Shown here in pieces: positions 1 through 9,057 of a stretch of DNA of 64,000 nucleotides. The stretch is from an uncultured Paracoccaceae bacterium (GTDB lineage: Bacteria > Pseudomonadota > Alphaproteobacteria > Rhodobacterales > Rhodobacteraceae): assembly GCA_951812615.1 (NCBI GenBank), contig CATOSU010000019.1, positions 48,114 through 112,113 on the forward strand, read 5' to 3'. Under the pieces are notes generated by a model. That model was not told the origin of the DNA. It did no database searches and saw only the letters and a list, made by a program, of their open reading frames with translations. Position numbers and translations under genes: made by a program. Within the stretch, counting starts at the first letter, position 1, and every line of letters starts with the position of its first letter.

Positions 1-202
1 GCCGCACCAATGTCGGTCGGCCGGTGGTATTCAAACCCGGCTGGTATCATTTCTGAATTCCTCCCTCGATCCGCAGCGTGCGGACCCGTGCCTTACAAGG
101 GAGAACCGAAGACCCCGGGAAACCAGTTTTCGTGAACCAGAAACGCGGTGCATTTCACGAAATACGAATAGCGCGCACGAAATGCGCCCGGTTTTTCGCG
201 CG
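1..202. other. Window edge, probable tail of an upstream gene
   Basis: A short open frame enters from the left edge on the plus strand and stops at a TGA at 54-56 (its last residues read VVFKPGWYHF). It may be the C-terminus of an upstream gene, but it is too short to identify. From there to 202 I see no convincing gene, terminator or repeat. Confidence 0.3.
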
Positions 203-1306
203 TCAGAGCCCGAGCGCGTCCCGCACCAGTGTGAGTCGTGACCGGCTGACCGGGACCTTGGGCAGGGCCGGGACTTCGTCAAAGAAACACTGGCCCTTGT
301 CCTTGGTGCGCTCAAAGCTGGACACGAACCGGGGATTGATCAGGTAACTGCGGTGGCAGCGCAGAAACCCGTGCGGCTTCAGCCGGGCCTCGGCCTCGGA
401 GATTGACCACGGGCAGAATTGTTTCTCCGGACCCAGATACAGCACCGTGTAATGCCCCTCGGCCCGCAGCGCCGCGACACTGGTCTGATCGGCAAAGAAG
501 GTCTGGCCTTCCCTTTCGTAAGGGATGCCGACAATGGCGGTGGATATCTGCGGGCCGCTGTCCTCCGGCGCCGCGGCGGGGCGTTTCCCGGTTTCCTCCT
601 CGGGGCCGATGAACGAAATCCCGGTCAGAAGGAAGGCCGAACATATCAGGAAGGCGGCAATGGTCACACCCATTGCCAGCGTCTGATTGCTCAGCATCGG
701 CCCGGTGACACTTGCACTTTCGTCGGGCACGAAACCGGTCAGCAGGATCGCGATGAAATGCATCGTGAACACCGCCACGCCGAAACAGACGGTGCCCAGC
801 AGGATATTGCGGTGGGTACGTTCGTCATAGGCGACCCAGATCGCCAGCACCGACAGCAGGACGGAAGCCAGCGTCGAGGCCAGAACATGAACCACGCCAT
901 AAATCGGGCGGCACAGCTGCATGCCGGCCATGCCGATGTAATGCATGGAAACGATGCCCAGCCCGACAATCACGCCGGACCCGATGATGGTGCGGGTGGT
1001 CCGGGGCCGGAAATGCAGCAGCAAGAGCGCAAGCCCGACCATCAGCACCGCGACCAGCGCCGAAATCAGCGTGATCAGCGCGTCGTAGTAAAACAGGATG
1101 GGCAATTGCAGGCCCAGCATGGCAACGAAGTGCATCGACCAGATGCCGCCGCCCAGAGCGACCGCGGCAAAGGCGACCACGATCTTGCGCTGCCGTTCGC
1201 TCAGTGCCGATGCCCCGCGCGTGATCGACAGACCGGTGAACCCGGCCATCAGCGCGACCGCCAACGACGCGGCGACAAGCCACGCGTTATGCGAATAGTC
1301 CAGCAC
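203..1306 (-). CDS. MHYT-domain membrane sensor with LytTR DNA-binding domain
   Basis: A 367-residue membrane-bound regulator. The first ~235 residues form about seven hydrophobic helices carrying three copies of the MHYT signature: SMHF near residue 58, SMHY near 121 and TMHF near 182. In this family the Met/His residues are proposed to bind copper and to sense a diatomic gas such as CO, NO or O2. Residues ~255-367 form a LytTR DNA-binding domain (conserved stretch HRSYLINP). The combination matches CoxC/CoxH of carboxidotrophs, although no CO dehydrogenase genes are visible here. The GTG start is chosen because GAGGGAGG precedes it on the minus strand. It has no partner kinase next to it, so it probably joins sensing and transcription in one chain. 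Domain calls are firm; ligand and targets are unknown. Confidence 0.85.
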   Translation of the reverse strand: MLDYSHNAWLVAASLAVALMAGFTGLSITRGASALSERQRKIVVAFAAVALGGGIWSMHFVAMLGLQLPILFYYDALITLISALVAVLMVGLALLLLHFRPRTTRTIIGSGVIVGLGIVSMHYIGMAGMQLCRPIYGVVHVLASTLASVLLSVLAIWVAYDERTHRNILLGTVCFGVAVFTMHFIAILLTGFVPDESASVTGPMLSNQTLAMGVTIAAFLICSAFLLTGISFIGPEEETGKRPAAAPEDSGPQISTAIVGIPYEREGQTFFADQTSVAALRAEGHYTVLYLGPEKQFCPWSISEAEARLKPHGFLRCHRSYLINPRFVSSFERTKDKGQCFFDEVPALPKVPVSRSRLTLVRDALGL

Positions 1307-1467
1307 TCCGCACGCCCTCCCTCACAATGCGAACCCCGATGATAGACCCGAACCGGTCCACTGTCTGCCGAGCAGGCCCGCCGGGCCGGGCGGGATGCTG
1401 CGGCTCCGGGACCGTATTACCGCATCGTGTTCGTTTGGCCCACGCAGAAAACGTGATTTTCCACATG

Positions 1468-2235
1468 TCATTGCGGGGTCCGGTGGTCGGCGGTTGCCGC
1501 CGCCTTGCGGATCTGGATCGGGCTGGTGCCATAGGTCAGAGAGACCGCGCGGCTCAGCGCTTCGCCGGAGCCATAGCCATACCGGCCGGCCACGCGCTGA
1601 ATGCGTTCGCCTCGCTCGATGTCCTGCCGGGCCAGCGTCAGTCGCCACCGGCGCAGGTAGGAGAGGGGTGTCTGACCGACCGAATTTCGGAACAGTTCGG
1701 AAAACCGGCTGACGGACAGGCCGGCCTCGGCGGCCAGCGTGTCGACCCGCCACGCGCGCCCGGGCTGGTCGTGTATCGCCACGATCGCGCGGCTCAGCCG
1801 CGGGTCGGCAAGCCCGCCCAGTATCCCGGTCTGCACCGATCCGTTTTCGATCTCTGCCCGCATCAGCCGTACGAACAGGACCTCGCACAGCCGGTTCAGC
1901 ACCGAAGCAGAGCCGCAGCGCGGCGCGTTCTGTTCGGCCAGTATCAGGGTTGCCAGCGCCTGCATCTCGGGATCGTCCAGCGGATGCTGCACCGAGCCGG
2001 GCAGGGCAGCGAACAACGGGTTTTCGGATGCGCCCCACAGCACCTGTGCGCTTAACAGAACCTGCCGGGCCGGTGACCTGCCGGCAAAACCGCCCTCCCG
2101 TTCCAGCCGGATCACCGCCGGCCGGTCGCTGCTTTCTTCACCCAGGATCAGGAAATTCGCCTCTGCCAGCGCGCAGGGCGAGATTTGCAGTTCGAACCGA
2201 GACATCAGGGCGGACAGGCGGTCAGGTTTCTTCAT
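1468..2235 (-). CDS. AraC-family transcriptional regulator (Cupin_6-type N-terminus)
   Basis: A cytoplasmic regulator of about 255 residues. The N-terminal ~150 residues resemble the cupin-like sensory domain of a common AraC subgroup. The C-terminal ~100 residues hold the double helix-turn-helix, with LAAEAGLSVSRFSELFR followed by the second helix pair around YGYGSGEALSRA and ending GTSPIQIRK. I start at the ATG at 2235 (MKKPDRLSAL). An in-frame ATG at 2274 would add 13 residues encoded by AT-rich, promoter-like DNA. It is transcribed divergently from the peroxiredoxin-like gene at 2323 across a gap of less than 90 bp, the usual arrangement for a regulator controlling its neighbour. The inducer is not predictable. 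Confidence 0.85.
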   Translation of the reverse strand: MKKPDRLSALMSRFELQISPCALAEANFLILGEESSDRPAVIRLEREGGFAGRSPARQVLLSAQVLWGASENPLFAALPGSVQHPLDDPEMQALATLILAEQNAPRCGSASVLNRLCEVLFVRLMRAEIENGSVQTGILGGLADPRLSRAIVAIHDQPGRAWRVDTLAAEAGLSVSRFSELFRNSVGQTPLSYLRRWRLTLARQDIERGERIQRVAGRYGYGSGEALSRAVSLTYGTSPIQIRKAAATADHRTPQ

Positions 2236-2322
2236 TTTGTAATATTGATCATGTTTTGCGGATTTTTCCGACATTAACCCGCGGTACATGTCCAGGCAAG
2301 CACCAGAACAAGGAGAATCGTC

Positions 2323-2859
2323 ATGCTGATGCCCCGCCAGAAAACCCCGGATCTGTCCTTTGAAACGCTGGATCACGAAGCCTTTGACCTCGCCACGGAT
2401 GGCGCCGAGCGCGGCACCGTCATCTGTTTTTACCGCGGCCTGCACTGCCCGATCTGCGCCACCTACCTGACCGAGATGGAAAAGCTGGTTGGCGCCTTTG
2501 CCGAACGCGGGGTCAAAACCGTCGCGGTCAGCTCGGACGGTGCCGAACGAACCCGCGACATGGCGGACAAGATCACGGCCACCGGGCTGCGCATGGGATA
2601 CGGTCTGTCGCTGCAGAAAGCCCGCGACTGGGGGCTCTATGTCTCCACCTCGCGCGGGAAGACGTCGATCGGAATCGAGGAACCGGCGCTGTTTTCCGAA
2701 CCCGGCCTGTTCATGGTCACGCCTGAACAGACGCTCTATTACGGGTCGGTTCAGACGATGCCCTTCGTCCGGCCGCATTTTTCGGAACTGGTCGGCGCGC
2801 TCGATTTCGCGATCAAGAACGAATACCCCGCCCGCGGAGAGTATCAGGGCGCGGTCTGA
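2323..2859 (+). CDS. Atypical AhpC/TSA-family peroxiredoxin-like protein
   Basis: A 178-residue thioredoxin-fold protein. The segment YRGLHCPICATYL near residues 38-50 puts a CPxC pair where peroxiredoxins have the peroxidatic cysteine, so it could reduce peroxides or act as a thiol oxidoreductase. The C-terminal motif EYPARGEYQG is shared almost exactly with the second protein of this type at 15622-16146. The start has a strong AAGGAG site at 2310-2315. It stands alone on the plus strand, divergent from the AraC regulator, which is its likely controller. The fold is clear; the substrate is inference. Confidence 0.85.
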   Translation: MLMPRQKTPDLSFETLDHEAFDLATDGAERGTVICFYRGLHCPICATYLTEMEKLVGAFAERGVKTVAVSSDGAERTRDMADKITATGLRMGYGLSLQKARDWGLYVSTSRGKTSIGIEEPALFSEPGLFMVTPEQTLYYGSVQTMPFVRPHFSELVGALDFAIKNEYPARGEYQGAV

Positions 2860-2899
2860 CACCGGTCGGGTGGGCCGGTTGCGTACCGGCCCGCCGCCA

Positions 2900-4330
2900 T
2901 CACCCTGCCAGTATACGGAACGCGACAACGAACACCGCAAAGCAGGTCAGCGCATAGACCCCGTTCCAGCGCCATGTCAGCGTGGTTGGCGCAATTCTGG
3001 TGATGGCCGCGATCAGCAGCGTGGCGGAGGCGTTGGGCGATGCGGTCATGCTCAGCGCCCACCCGGCACCCAGCGCAAAGACGATCAGGTCCGGCGAGGC
3101 CGGCAACACGGGTAATTCGTTCAGCACCGCGCCAAGGAACACCACCATGATGATCGGGCTGAGCGCCAGTTGTCCGCCCAGCACGATCAGCGCCGGCAGG
3201 GCCGCCAGAACAATCCAGGCCGGTGCGGCATCGATGTTCAGCGCCGCTGCCACCTCGGCAACCGGCGCGAGCGCCGCGCCGGTCTCACCGATGAACCCCG
3301 CGGTTCCCAGCACATAGGCACTGCGCGCCGGTTCCCGGACCGTCCGCACAAAGATGTCGTAGAGCGTGCGCGCGGTGTCCCGCAGTGCATTTGCCGACCC
3401 GCCGGCGACGCCCTGCAGGAAGATCCAGCAGATCATCATGACCGGCGCGACCAGCATCAGCGCAACCGCGGCCCTGACCTGTGCGCCGAACGCCACCGCG
3501 AATGTCACGGCGATCAGGCAGGCGCAGATCGCGGCGAACCGCCCGGCCGAATGGCGCGGAAACACCGGCGGCTGCGAGACCGCGGACCCGGTCAGCCCCC
3601 GCCAGTACAGCCGGTCCAGCGCACGTCCTACCAGCACCATGACAACCGAGGCCGCGATCCCCAGCGGGATGACGACAGCGGCATTCGCCCCGGGAAAGGC
3701 GGTGAACAGCACCGCCTGCGTCAGCGCCGTTGGCGCCCACAGGATCATCCATGAAAACCCGCGCAGCAACGCCGATATCTGTTGTTGCTCCAGCTGCGCC
3801 GCGCTGGCGCCGCCCGGCCCGCCGGCCATCGCCCGCGCGCCTCTCTGGATCAGCGGTGTCAGCAGGCTGATCGCCCCGAAATTCAGGAGCACACCCATCA
3901 CGTGCCCGCCAATGGACAGTGCGTAGTATCGCCGCCCCTGCTGCTGGCGCGTCACCCAGACCCCGAGATCCAGCACCGAGCGCGATCTTTGCGCCGCCTC
4001 CTTCAGCAGGGTGACCAGAAAGATGAAGGCGCCGAAAAACGCGGCCCGGTCCAGCGCGTACAGAATTGCGCCGGTGTCGTCCCGCAGCCAGAGACCGGCC
4101 GCCAGTGCACCGCCAAGCGCGGTCATCGCCCATTCGCGAAAGGTGAAATGCGGCAGCAGCGCCGGGCACATCGCCAGAAAAGCCAGCCGCGACAGGTGGC
4201 TTGCCGAACCATCCCCGGCAAAAAGCCGGAACAGTTCCGACACACACAGGATCAGCAGGGCACCGGCAAGAAACACCCCCGCGCCCGGCCGGCCCGGGGC
4301 GGTGGTGTTGCTGATCACGGTCTGGGGCAA
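2900..4330 (-). CDS. Polytopic inner-membrane protein of unknown function, possible permease
   Basis: A 476-residue, strongly hydrophobic protein with roughly a dozen predicted membrane helices and short loops. One exception is a hydrophilic stretch near residues 170-185 (GGASAAQLEQQQ). Glycine- and proline-rich segments such as GGHVMGVLLNFGAISLLTP and GGQLALSPIIMVVFLG recall the ion-transporter superfamily that includes TRAP DctM and CitM/ArsB-type carriers, but I see no family-defining motif. It is convergent with the peroxiredoxin gene and divergent from the cupin gene at 4381 with only 50 bp between. No substrate can be assigned. Confidence 0.7.
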   Translation of the reverse strand: MPQTVISNTTAPGRPGAGVFLAGALLILCVSELFRLFAGDGSASHLSRLAFLAMCPALLPHFTFREWAMTALGGALAAGLWLRDDTGAILYALDRAAFFGAFIFLVTLLKEAAQRSRSVLDLGVWVTRQQQGRRYYALSIGGHVMGVLLNFGAISLLTPLIQRGARAMAGGPGGASAAQLEQQQISALLRGFSWMILWAPTALTQAVLFTAFPGANAAVVIPLGIAASVVMVLVGRALDRLYWRGLTGSAVSQPPVFPRHSAGRFAAICACLIAVTFAVAFGAQVRAAVALMLVAPVMMICWIFLQGVAGGSANALRDTARTLYDIFVRTVREPARSAYVLGTAGFIGETGAALAPVAEVAAALNIDAAPAWIVLAALPALIVLGGQLALSPIIMVVFLGAVLNELPVLPASPDLIVFALGAGWALSMTASPNASATLLIAAITRIAPTTLTWRWNGVYALTCFAVFVVAFRILAG

Positions 4331-4380
4331 AGCTTGGGCCGGGTGTTTGTAAAAAAACGGATGTCAGCGCAGAATGACAT

Positions 4381-5001
4381 ATGAGCCAGTTTTGGATATG
4401 CCTTTTTGAACGCACACTTGATCCCGGTGAAAGGTTCCGCTTCGCCCCGGCGCATCACGGCATCTGGCTGCGCTCCGGTCAGCTCGCACTGGCGGACAGG
4501 ACCATTCTCGCCGGCGACGGGCTCTATACGTTCGGCGCAACCGCCACCGCCGACACCGAGGTTGACCTGCTGCATTTCGCCGTGCTTCCGCGCGTCTCTG
4601 CCGGGGCCGAGACGGCATTGCTGGCCGAGCCGTTCGGCTGGGATGACGGCGCGGCAGTTCTGCGGCTGGATCAGGTGTCCTTCCCGCCCGGCGCATGTGC
4701 CTACCGCCACACGCATCCGGGGCCAGGGATCCGGTGCCTGACCGAAGGCGCGCTGGAAATCAGATCGGACCACCACACCGAAACCAAGTCGCCGATGGAT
4801 GCGTGGTACGAAGGTGCCGAGAGCCCGGTTCAGGCCACGGCAGGCCCGGTGTCGACGGCCTTTGTCCGCGCGATGGTTCTGCCGCCGGCCTATTTCGGGC
4901 AACCCACGTTGCGCCTGCTCGATCCCGCCGATGCCAACAAACCGAGGCTGCAGACCAACCGGCGTTTTTTTGACCAAAGGATTGATCTCCGCGCCGGCTA
5001 G
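4381..5001 (+). CDS. Cupin-domain protein
   Basis: A 206-residue soluble protein with a cupin core in its second half: YRHTHPGPGIRCLTEGALE around residues 108-126 supplies the histidine pair and glutamate typical of cupin metal sites, and the first half may form a second, degenerate barrel. Cupins of this kind are often small-ligand binders or dioxygenase-like enzymes. Its stop overlaps the stop of the convergent GlcG-like gene (4998-5001), so the two transcripts would run into each other. The catalytic role is unknown. Confidence 0.7.
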   Translation: MSQFWICLFERTLDPGERFRFAPAHHGIWLRSGQLALADRTILAGDGLYTFGATATADTEVDLLHFAVLPRVSAGAETALLAEPFGWDDGAAVLRLDQVSFPPGACAYRHTHPGPGIRCLTEGALEIRSDHHTETKSPMDAWYEGAESPVQATAGPVSTAFVRAMVLPPAYFGQPTLRLLDPADANKPRLQTNRRFFDQRIDLRAG

Positions 5002-5486
5002 TCGGGCTTGTCCGACAGGCTGCTTCCCTGCCAGTCCGGATCGACCTCTGCCGGTTCCGGACTGAGCCCGGCGACCCGGACGGCCGAAATGGCGCAGTAT
5101 TCATCCTTCTCCGACGTGTCGCCGCTGATCCCGACCGCGCCGATGGTGAACCCGTCGTCATCCTCGATCAGCACGCCGCCGGGGACCGGGACGAACCGCC
5201 CGTCCGACGCCGCAGCCAGCGCGTTCTGAAACACCGGCCGCTGTGACAGCCGGTCGCGCAGCAGGCGGCTGGACATTCCCATGCCCAGAGCGCCCCACGC
5301 CTTGCCCAGCGCCACGTCGAACCGAAGGATGCCCGAACCGTCCTCGGATTTGCAGGCGACGATCCGTCCGCCGGCATCCAGCACCACCACCGTCAGCGGC
5401 AGCAGGCCTGCGTCACGGCCATGTTGCAGGGCGATCTCAACGATCTGCCCGGCTTTTTCCAGTTGCATTGTCGGTTTCAGTTTCAT
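4998..5486 (-). CDS. GlcG/HbpS-family (DUF336) protein
   Basis: A 162-residue member of the GlcG/HbpS family. The MQLEKAGQIVEIALQHGRD helix, the VVVLDAGGRIVA strand and the PGGVLIEDDDGFTIGAVGISG core are typical. Relatives bind haem or cobalamin or accompany glycolate and other catabolic operons, with no settled enzymatic role. Its start overlaps the stop of the TRAP large permease by four bases (ATGA), so it is translationally coupled as the last gene of that operon. This suggests a role in handling the imported compound. Confidence 0.85.
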   Translation of the reverse strand: MKLKPTMQLEKAGQIVEIALQHGRDAGLLPLTVVVLDAGGRIVACKSEDGSGILRFDVALGKAWGALGMGMSSRLLRDRLSQRPVFQNALAAASDGRFVPVPGGVLIEDDDGFTIGAVGISGDTSEKDEYCAISAVRVAGLSPEPAEVDPDWQGSSLSDKPD

Positions 5487-6811
5487 CGGGAAGATCTCAT
5501 CAGTTCCGGCAGCCAGGTTACGATTTCAGGGAAGGCGAGAAGCAGGGCGATGGTGATCACATCCGCGATGAAAAACAGCGCGATACCGCGGAACACCTGC
5601 GTCAGCGAAATGTCCGGGCGCACCCCGTTCACAACAAAACAGTTCAGCCCGATGGGCGGGGTGATCAGGCAGACCTCGGCCATCTTCACCACGATGATGC
5701 CGAACCAGATGCTGTCAAAGCCCAGCGCGGTGACCGCCGGGTAGACCACAGGCAGCGTCAGCAGCAGCATGCCGATTGCATCCATGAACATGCCCAGAAC
5801 AGAATAGGCGATCAGGATGCAGATCATGATCACCATGGGCGATGCATCGAGGCTGAGGATCCATTGCGTGAACGCCTCGGGCAGCCCCGAGAACCCAAGG
5901 AAACGGACAAAGATCAGAACGCCCCAGATCAGCGAGAAGATCATCACCGTCAGCTTGGCCGCCTCCATCAATGCGTCGCGGATCGTCCGGAACCGCGTGC
6001 CGCGCATCAGGGCCATGATGAACACCACCGTGGCGCCCAGCGCGCCGGCCTCGGTGGGCGTGGCCCAGCCGTTGTAGATCGCCGACATGATGATGAGCAC
6101 GACGAGGAAGATCGGTGAAATCCCGGGCAGCGCCTGCACCCGTTCTTTCCACGTGTAGCCCTTTACCGCCGGGCCATCCAAAGGCCGGTACATTGCCCAG
6201 ACGATGATGATCGCCGCGTAGATCAATGCCGAAACCGCACCGGGCAGGAACCCGGCCAACAGCAGTTCACCCACCGATTCCTCGACGATAATCGCGTAGA
6301 TGACGAGGATGGCCGAGGGCGGGATCAGCGAGGCCAGCGTTCCGCCCGCGGCCACCACGCCTGCGGCCAGCTTCTTGTCATAGCCATAGCGCAGCATTTC
6401 CGGGATCGCGACGCGCGAAAACACGGCCGCGGTGGCGGTCGAGGCCCCCGACACCGCCGCAAACCCGGCCGTGGCAAACACCGTCGCCACCGCCAGCCCG
6501 CCGGGCACCCATCCGACCCATTTGCGCGCCGCGTCGAAAAGTTGCTGTGTCATGCCGGCGTGGAAGGCGAGAAAGCCGATGAAGATGAACATCGGCAGCA
6601 CGCTCAGCGCGTAGGTCGAGGATTTGGCATGCGGGATGGTGCCGACGATCCCTGCCGCAGGCCCCCATCCCAGCAGTTCGACCAGCCCGAACAACCCGAT
6701 AAACGACGCGGCAAAGACCACGCGCACACCCAGAAAAACCAGAACGAACAGCAACACCAGCCCGATCAGCCCGACCAGGAAGGGATCGTCGAATCCGATG
6801 CCGATGATCAT
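5483..6811 (-). CDS. TRAP transporter large permease (DctM type)
   Basis: A 442-residue membrane protein of the DctM family, with about 12 helices and the hallmark segments LAAGVVAAGGTLASLIPPSAI and, near the C-terminus, KMAEVCLITPPIGLNCFVVNG. It forms the Na+-driven translocation subunit of a tripartite C4-dicarboxylate-type transporter. The gene overlaps the small permease upstream and the GlcG-like gene downstream by four bases each, giving one tightly coupled operon. The substrate is probably an organic acid, but DctM sequences alone do not reveal it. Confidence 0.95.
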   Translation of the reverse strand: MIIGIGFDDPFLVGLIGLVLLFVLVFLGVRVVFAASFIGLFGLVELLGWGPAAGIVGTIPHAKSSTYALSVLPMFIFIGFLAFHAGMTQQLFDAARKWVGWVPGGLAVATVFATAGFAAVSGASTATAAVFSRVAIPEMLRYGYDKKLAAGVVAAGGTLASLIPPSAILVIYAIIVEESVGELLLAGFLPGAVSALIYAAIIIVWAMYRPLDGPAVKGYTWKERVQALPGISPIFLVVLIIMSAIYNGWATPTEAGALGATVVFIMALMRGTRFRTIRDALMEAAKLTVMIFSLIWGVLIFVRFLGFSGLPEAFTQWILSLDASPMVIMICILIAYSVLGMFMDAIGMLLLTLPVVYPAVTALGFDSIWFGIIVVKMAEVCLITPPIGLNCFVVNGVRPDISLTQVFRGIALFFIADVITIALLLAFPEIVTWLPELMRSSR

Positions 6812-7452
6812 CCGTCGCGGCCTCCGGGTTCGTCTTCGGGCAGGTCATCGCCAAAGGCCTCGTGAATTTCCTCGCGCGCATGTTCCGCGGCGGTCTGGAT
6901 CACGACCACGCCGACCGGCGCGGCGTCGGGGTTGATGAACAGCCGGACCGAGCCGCAGAGCTGAATGAACAGCCGCACCCACCACACCGCAAAGGCAATG
7001 GGCACCAGCAGCTTTGACGGCCAGACCGGGTATTCGGCATCGATGGTGCTGTCGCCCAACTGGTAGGCGCGCAGGAAATGCCCCCACCCGTACCAGATCA
7101 GAACCGCGATGATGAACAGCGCCACCAGCGTGCCGAATATCTCAAAGGCCCACAGGCCGCGCCCCCGAAACCGCCCGATCAGGATCTCCATGCGGATGTG
7201 CGCGCCCAGCCGCTGACAATAGGCAGCGCCCAGAAAGGCCATGCTGGCCATCGAAAGCTCGACCAGATCGATATAGCCGGCGATGGGGGAATTGAAGACC
7301 GAGCGCAGGATGATCTGGGCACTGCCCAGCAACATCAGCGCGAAGATCGCGAATGCCGCCAGCATGTTGATGCCGTTTTCCAGCGGCTGCATCATCCGGT
7401 CCGACTTTGCCAGAAGGCTTTCGTCGGCGTCAGCAGCGGGCGGGCTTTGCAT
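6808..7452 (-). CDS. TRAP transporter small permease (DctQ type)
   Basis: A 214-residue DctQ-family protein with four hydrophobic helices between residues ~25 and 165. It has the conserved FNSPIAGYIDLVELSMA segment and a QRLGAHIRMEILI loop. A C-terminal tail of ~40 charged residues (to DLPEDEPGGRDG) is longer than usual. It lies between the receptor gene and the large permease, overlapping the latter by ATGA. It acts as the membrane scaffold linking the substrate-loaded receptor to DctM. Confidence 0.92.
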   Translation of the reverse strand: MQSPPAADADESLLAKSDRMMQPLENGINMLAAFAIFALMLLGSAQIILRSVFNSPIAGYIDLVELSMASMAFLGAAYCQRLGAHIRMEILIGRFRGRGLWAFEIFGTLVALFIIAVLIWYGWGHFLRAYQLGDSTIDAEYPVWPSKLLVPIAFAVWWVRLFIQLCGSVRLFINPDAAPVGVVVIQTAAEHAREEIHEAFGDDLPEDEPGGRDG

Positions 7453-7493
7453 TGCGGGACCTGCCTGTTTTCATGTTCCAGAAACCAAAAAAG

Positions 7494-7535
7494 CTGCCGT
7501 CCCGGAGCAGGCGGCGCCTTGCTCCGGGACGGCAG
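7494..7535 (-). terminator. Strong intrinsic-type hairpin between TRAP receptor and permease genes
   Basis: Two perfect 16-base arms (7494-7509 and 7520-7535) enclose a 10-base GC-rich loop. Read on the minus strand, the hairpin is followed by CTTTTTTGG, as in a rho-independent terminator. It lies just after the receptor gene and before the two permease genes, so it probably limits read-through and stabilises the upstream message, giving more receptor than permease. Confidence 0.85.
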
Positions 7536-7545
7536 TTAGTACCGG

Positions 7546-8592
7546 TTATTGCTTCATAGCTTCGTCAGCCAGGGCCCAGACCGCGTCGAACACGCCCTGT
7601 GCATCGAACTTATCGCTGTTGGCCGCGATCCATTTGTCCCAGACCGGCTTGCCCGCAATTTCCCGGAAACGCGCCAGTTCTTCGTCCGTGTAGACGATCT
7701 TGGTCATATTCGCCTCGAACTCTGGCAGGTTCTTGGCGTCCTGCTCAGCATAGGCGGCCTGTGTGACATCCATCACCAGATCCCGGTTGTCCTGCAGCAG
7801 TTGCTGGTATTGCGGCGGCAGCGCGTCATAGGCGGTCTTGTTAAAGACCCAGCCGCATTCCGACGTGCCCGGTGCGAGGTTTCCTGTGAACCATTCGGCT
7901 TCGTCCGCGATCTTGAATGCGACATGGGCATAGGTGAACGGGAACGCGGCGGCGTCGAGTGCGCCGCGCTGGAATGCGGTCGAGGTTTCACCGGCCGGCA
8001 GGGTCTGCTTGACCGCACCCAGCTTTTCCATCGCTGTGCCAAGGCCGCCTCCGGCGCGCACGCGCATGCCGCTCCAGCCTTCAAGCGTGGTTGGCACCGG
8101 GACCTTGCCCAGAATCTCATATTGCGGCAGCAGGCCGGACACATAAGGAACGGCGTTCCACTTCGCCATGTCGGCGACGATCGCGGGATGCGCCATCATC
8201 CGGGACCGGACGTATTTGTCGACCTGCGGGTCGCCCAGCGGCAGGAAGGGCAGCGAAAACACCATCCAGGCCGGGTTCTTGCCCGGATGATAGAAGTTGC
8301 AGATCGCCGCGCCTTCAAACGCGTTCAGCTTGATCCCATCGAGGTTTTCGCGGTTGCTGGACAGCTGTGCGCCATAAAAGATCTTGATCTGGAAATTGCC
8401 GTCGGTCTCGTCGGAAACCTTGCTGATCATTTCCTCCATGCCGGCCGACAACGCCCGCGGGTTTCCCCACATCGATATTTTCCAGAACACCTTTGGACCA
8501 TCGACATTTGCAGCCTTCAGCGGTGTCGCAAAGCTGGTCCCCACCAGTGCGGTCGCCAACGCCAATGTCGCAGCCAGATTCGAAATCTTCAT
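7546..8592 (-). CDS. TRAP transporter solute-binding protein (DctP type)
   Basis: A 348-residue periplasmic receptor. It begins with a signal peptide (MKISNLAATLALATALVGTS, cleavage near residue 28), followed by a DctP fold with the conserved KIFYGAQLSSNRENLDGI segment. The central GMRVRAGGGLGTAMEKLGA region carries the arginine that usually anchors a substrate carboxylate. It is the first gene of the operon that continues, through a terminator-like hairpin, into dctQ, dctM and the GlcG-like gene. The upstream region is AT-rich (8670-8725) and probably holds the promoter. The ligand is likely a carboxylate. Confidence 0.93.
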   Translation of the reverse strand: MKISNLAATLALATALVGTSFATPLKAANVDGPKVFWKISMWGNPRALSAGMEEMISKVSDETDGNFQIKIFYGAQLSSNRENLDGIKLNAFEGAAICNFYHPGKNPAWMVFSLPFLPLGDPQVDKYVRSRMMAHPAIVADMAKWNAVPYVSGLLPQYEILGKVPVPTTLEGWSGMRVRAGGGLGTAMEKLGAVKQTLPAGETSTAFQRGALDAAAFPFTYAHVAFKIADEAEWFTGNLAPGTSECGWVFNKTAYDALPPQYQQLLQDNRDLVMDVTQAAYAEQDAKNLPEFEANMTKIVYTDEELARFREIAGKPVWDKWIAANSDKFDAQGVFDAVWALADEAMKQ

Positions 8593-9057
8593 GAGATCCT
8601 CCCCGTCTTGAGCCGAAGGGACTGGCCCCGCGGCTCGTTTTTCTGGCCGGAAGCTTACCGCGAAGCTTGAGAAAATCCACTATTTTTTTCTGATTTTTCT
8701 AAAAACATCGATTTTATTTTCCGCCTCGCCAGATTTCCAATCGCGATCACCCGGTCGGTGCGACTGGGCCGACGCGGCGATCGCGGCCCGTCAAAAAAGG
8801 GCAATCCGCGTCGCAACACCGGCGCCGGTCAGTCCGGCAGCTCAGGCCGGACTCTGCCCGGCAGGGCGGGGCCGTCAAAAAATCTTGACCGCGCGGAATA
8901 ACACTGGGACGTTGCGCGTATCGACGTCCCACAACCGGACGTTCGAATAGCTGATCGGTGGACTGGGTGCATTCCGTCAGGGCGGGAGCGCTGAAAAGCA
9001 CGGCGAATTCAAGACCGCCAGTGCCGCCGGTATTTAACATTCTGGGAGGAAGATCTG
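8593..9057. promoter_or_regulatory. Intergenic region between two divergent TRAP operons
   Basis: This stretch of 465 bases separates the leftward DctP operon from the rightward TAXI operon. A T-rich block at about 8670-8725 stands out in otherwise GC-rich DNA and lies at the right distance to contain the leftward promoter. A good ribosome-binding site (GGGAGGAAG) precedes 9058. I see no convincing open frame or long repeat. Confidence 0.45.

Noticed and set aside
419..1342. Long plus-strand frame opposite the MHYT gene
   Set aside because: Antisense shadow of a GC-rich gene; arginine/histidine/glutamine-rich composition and no family match.
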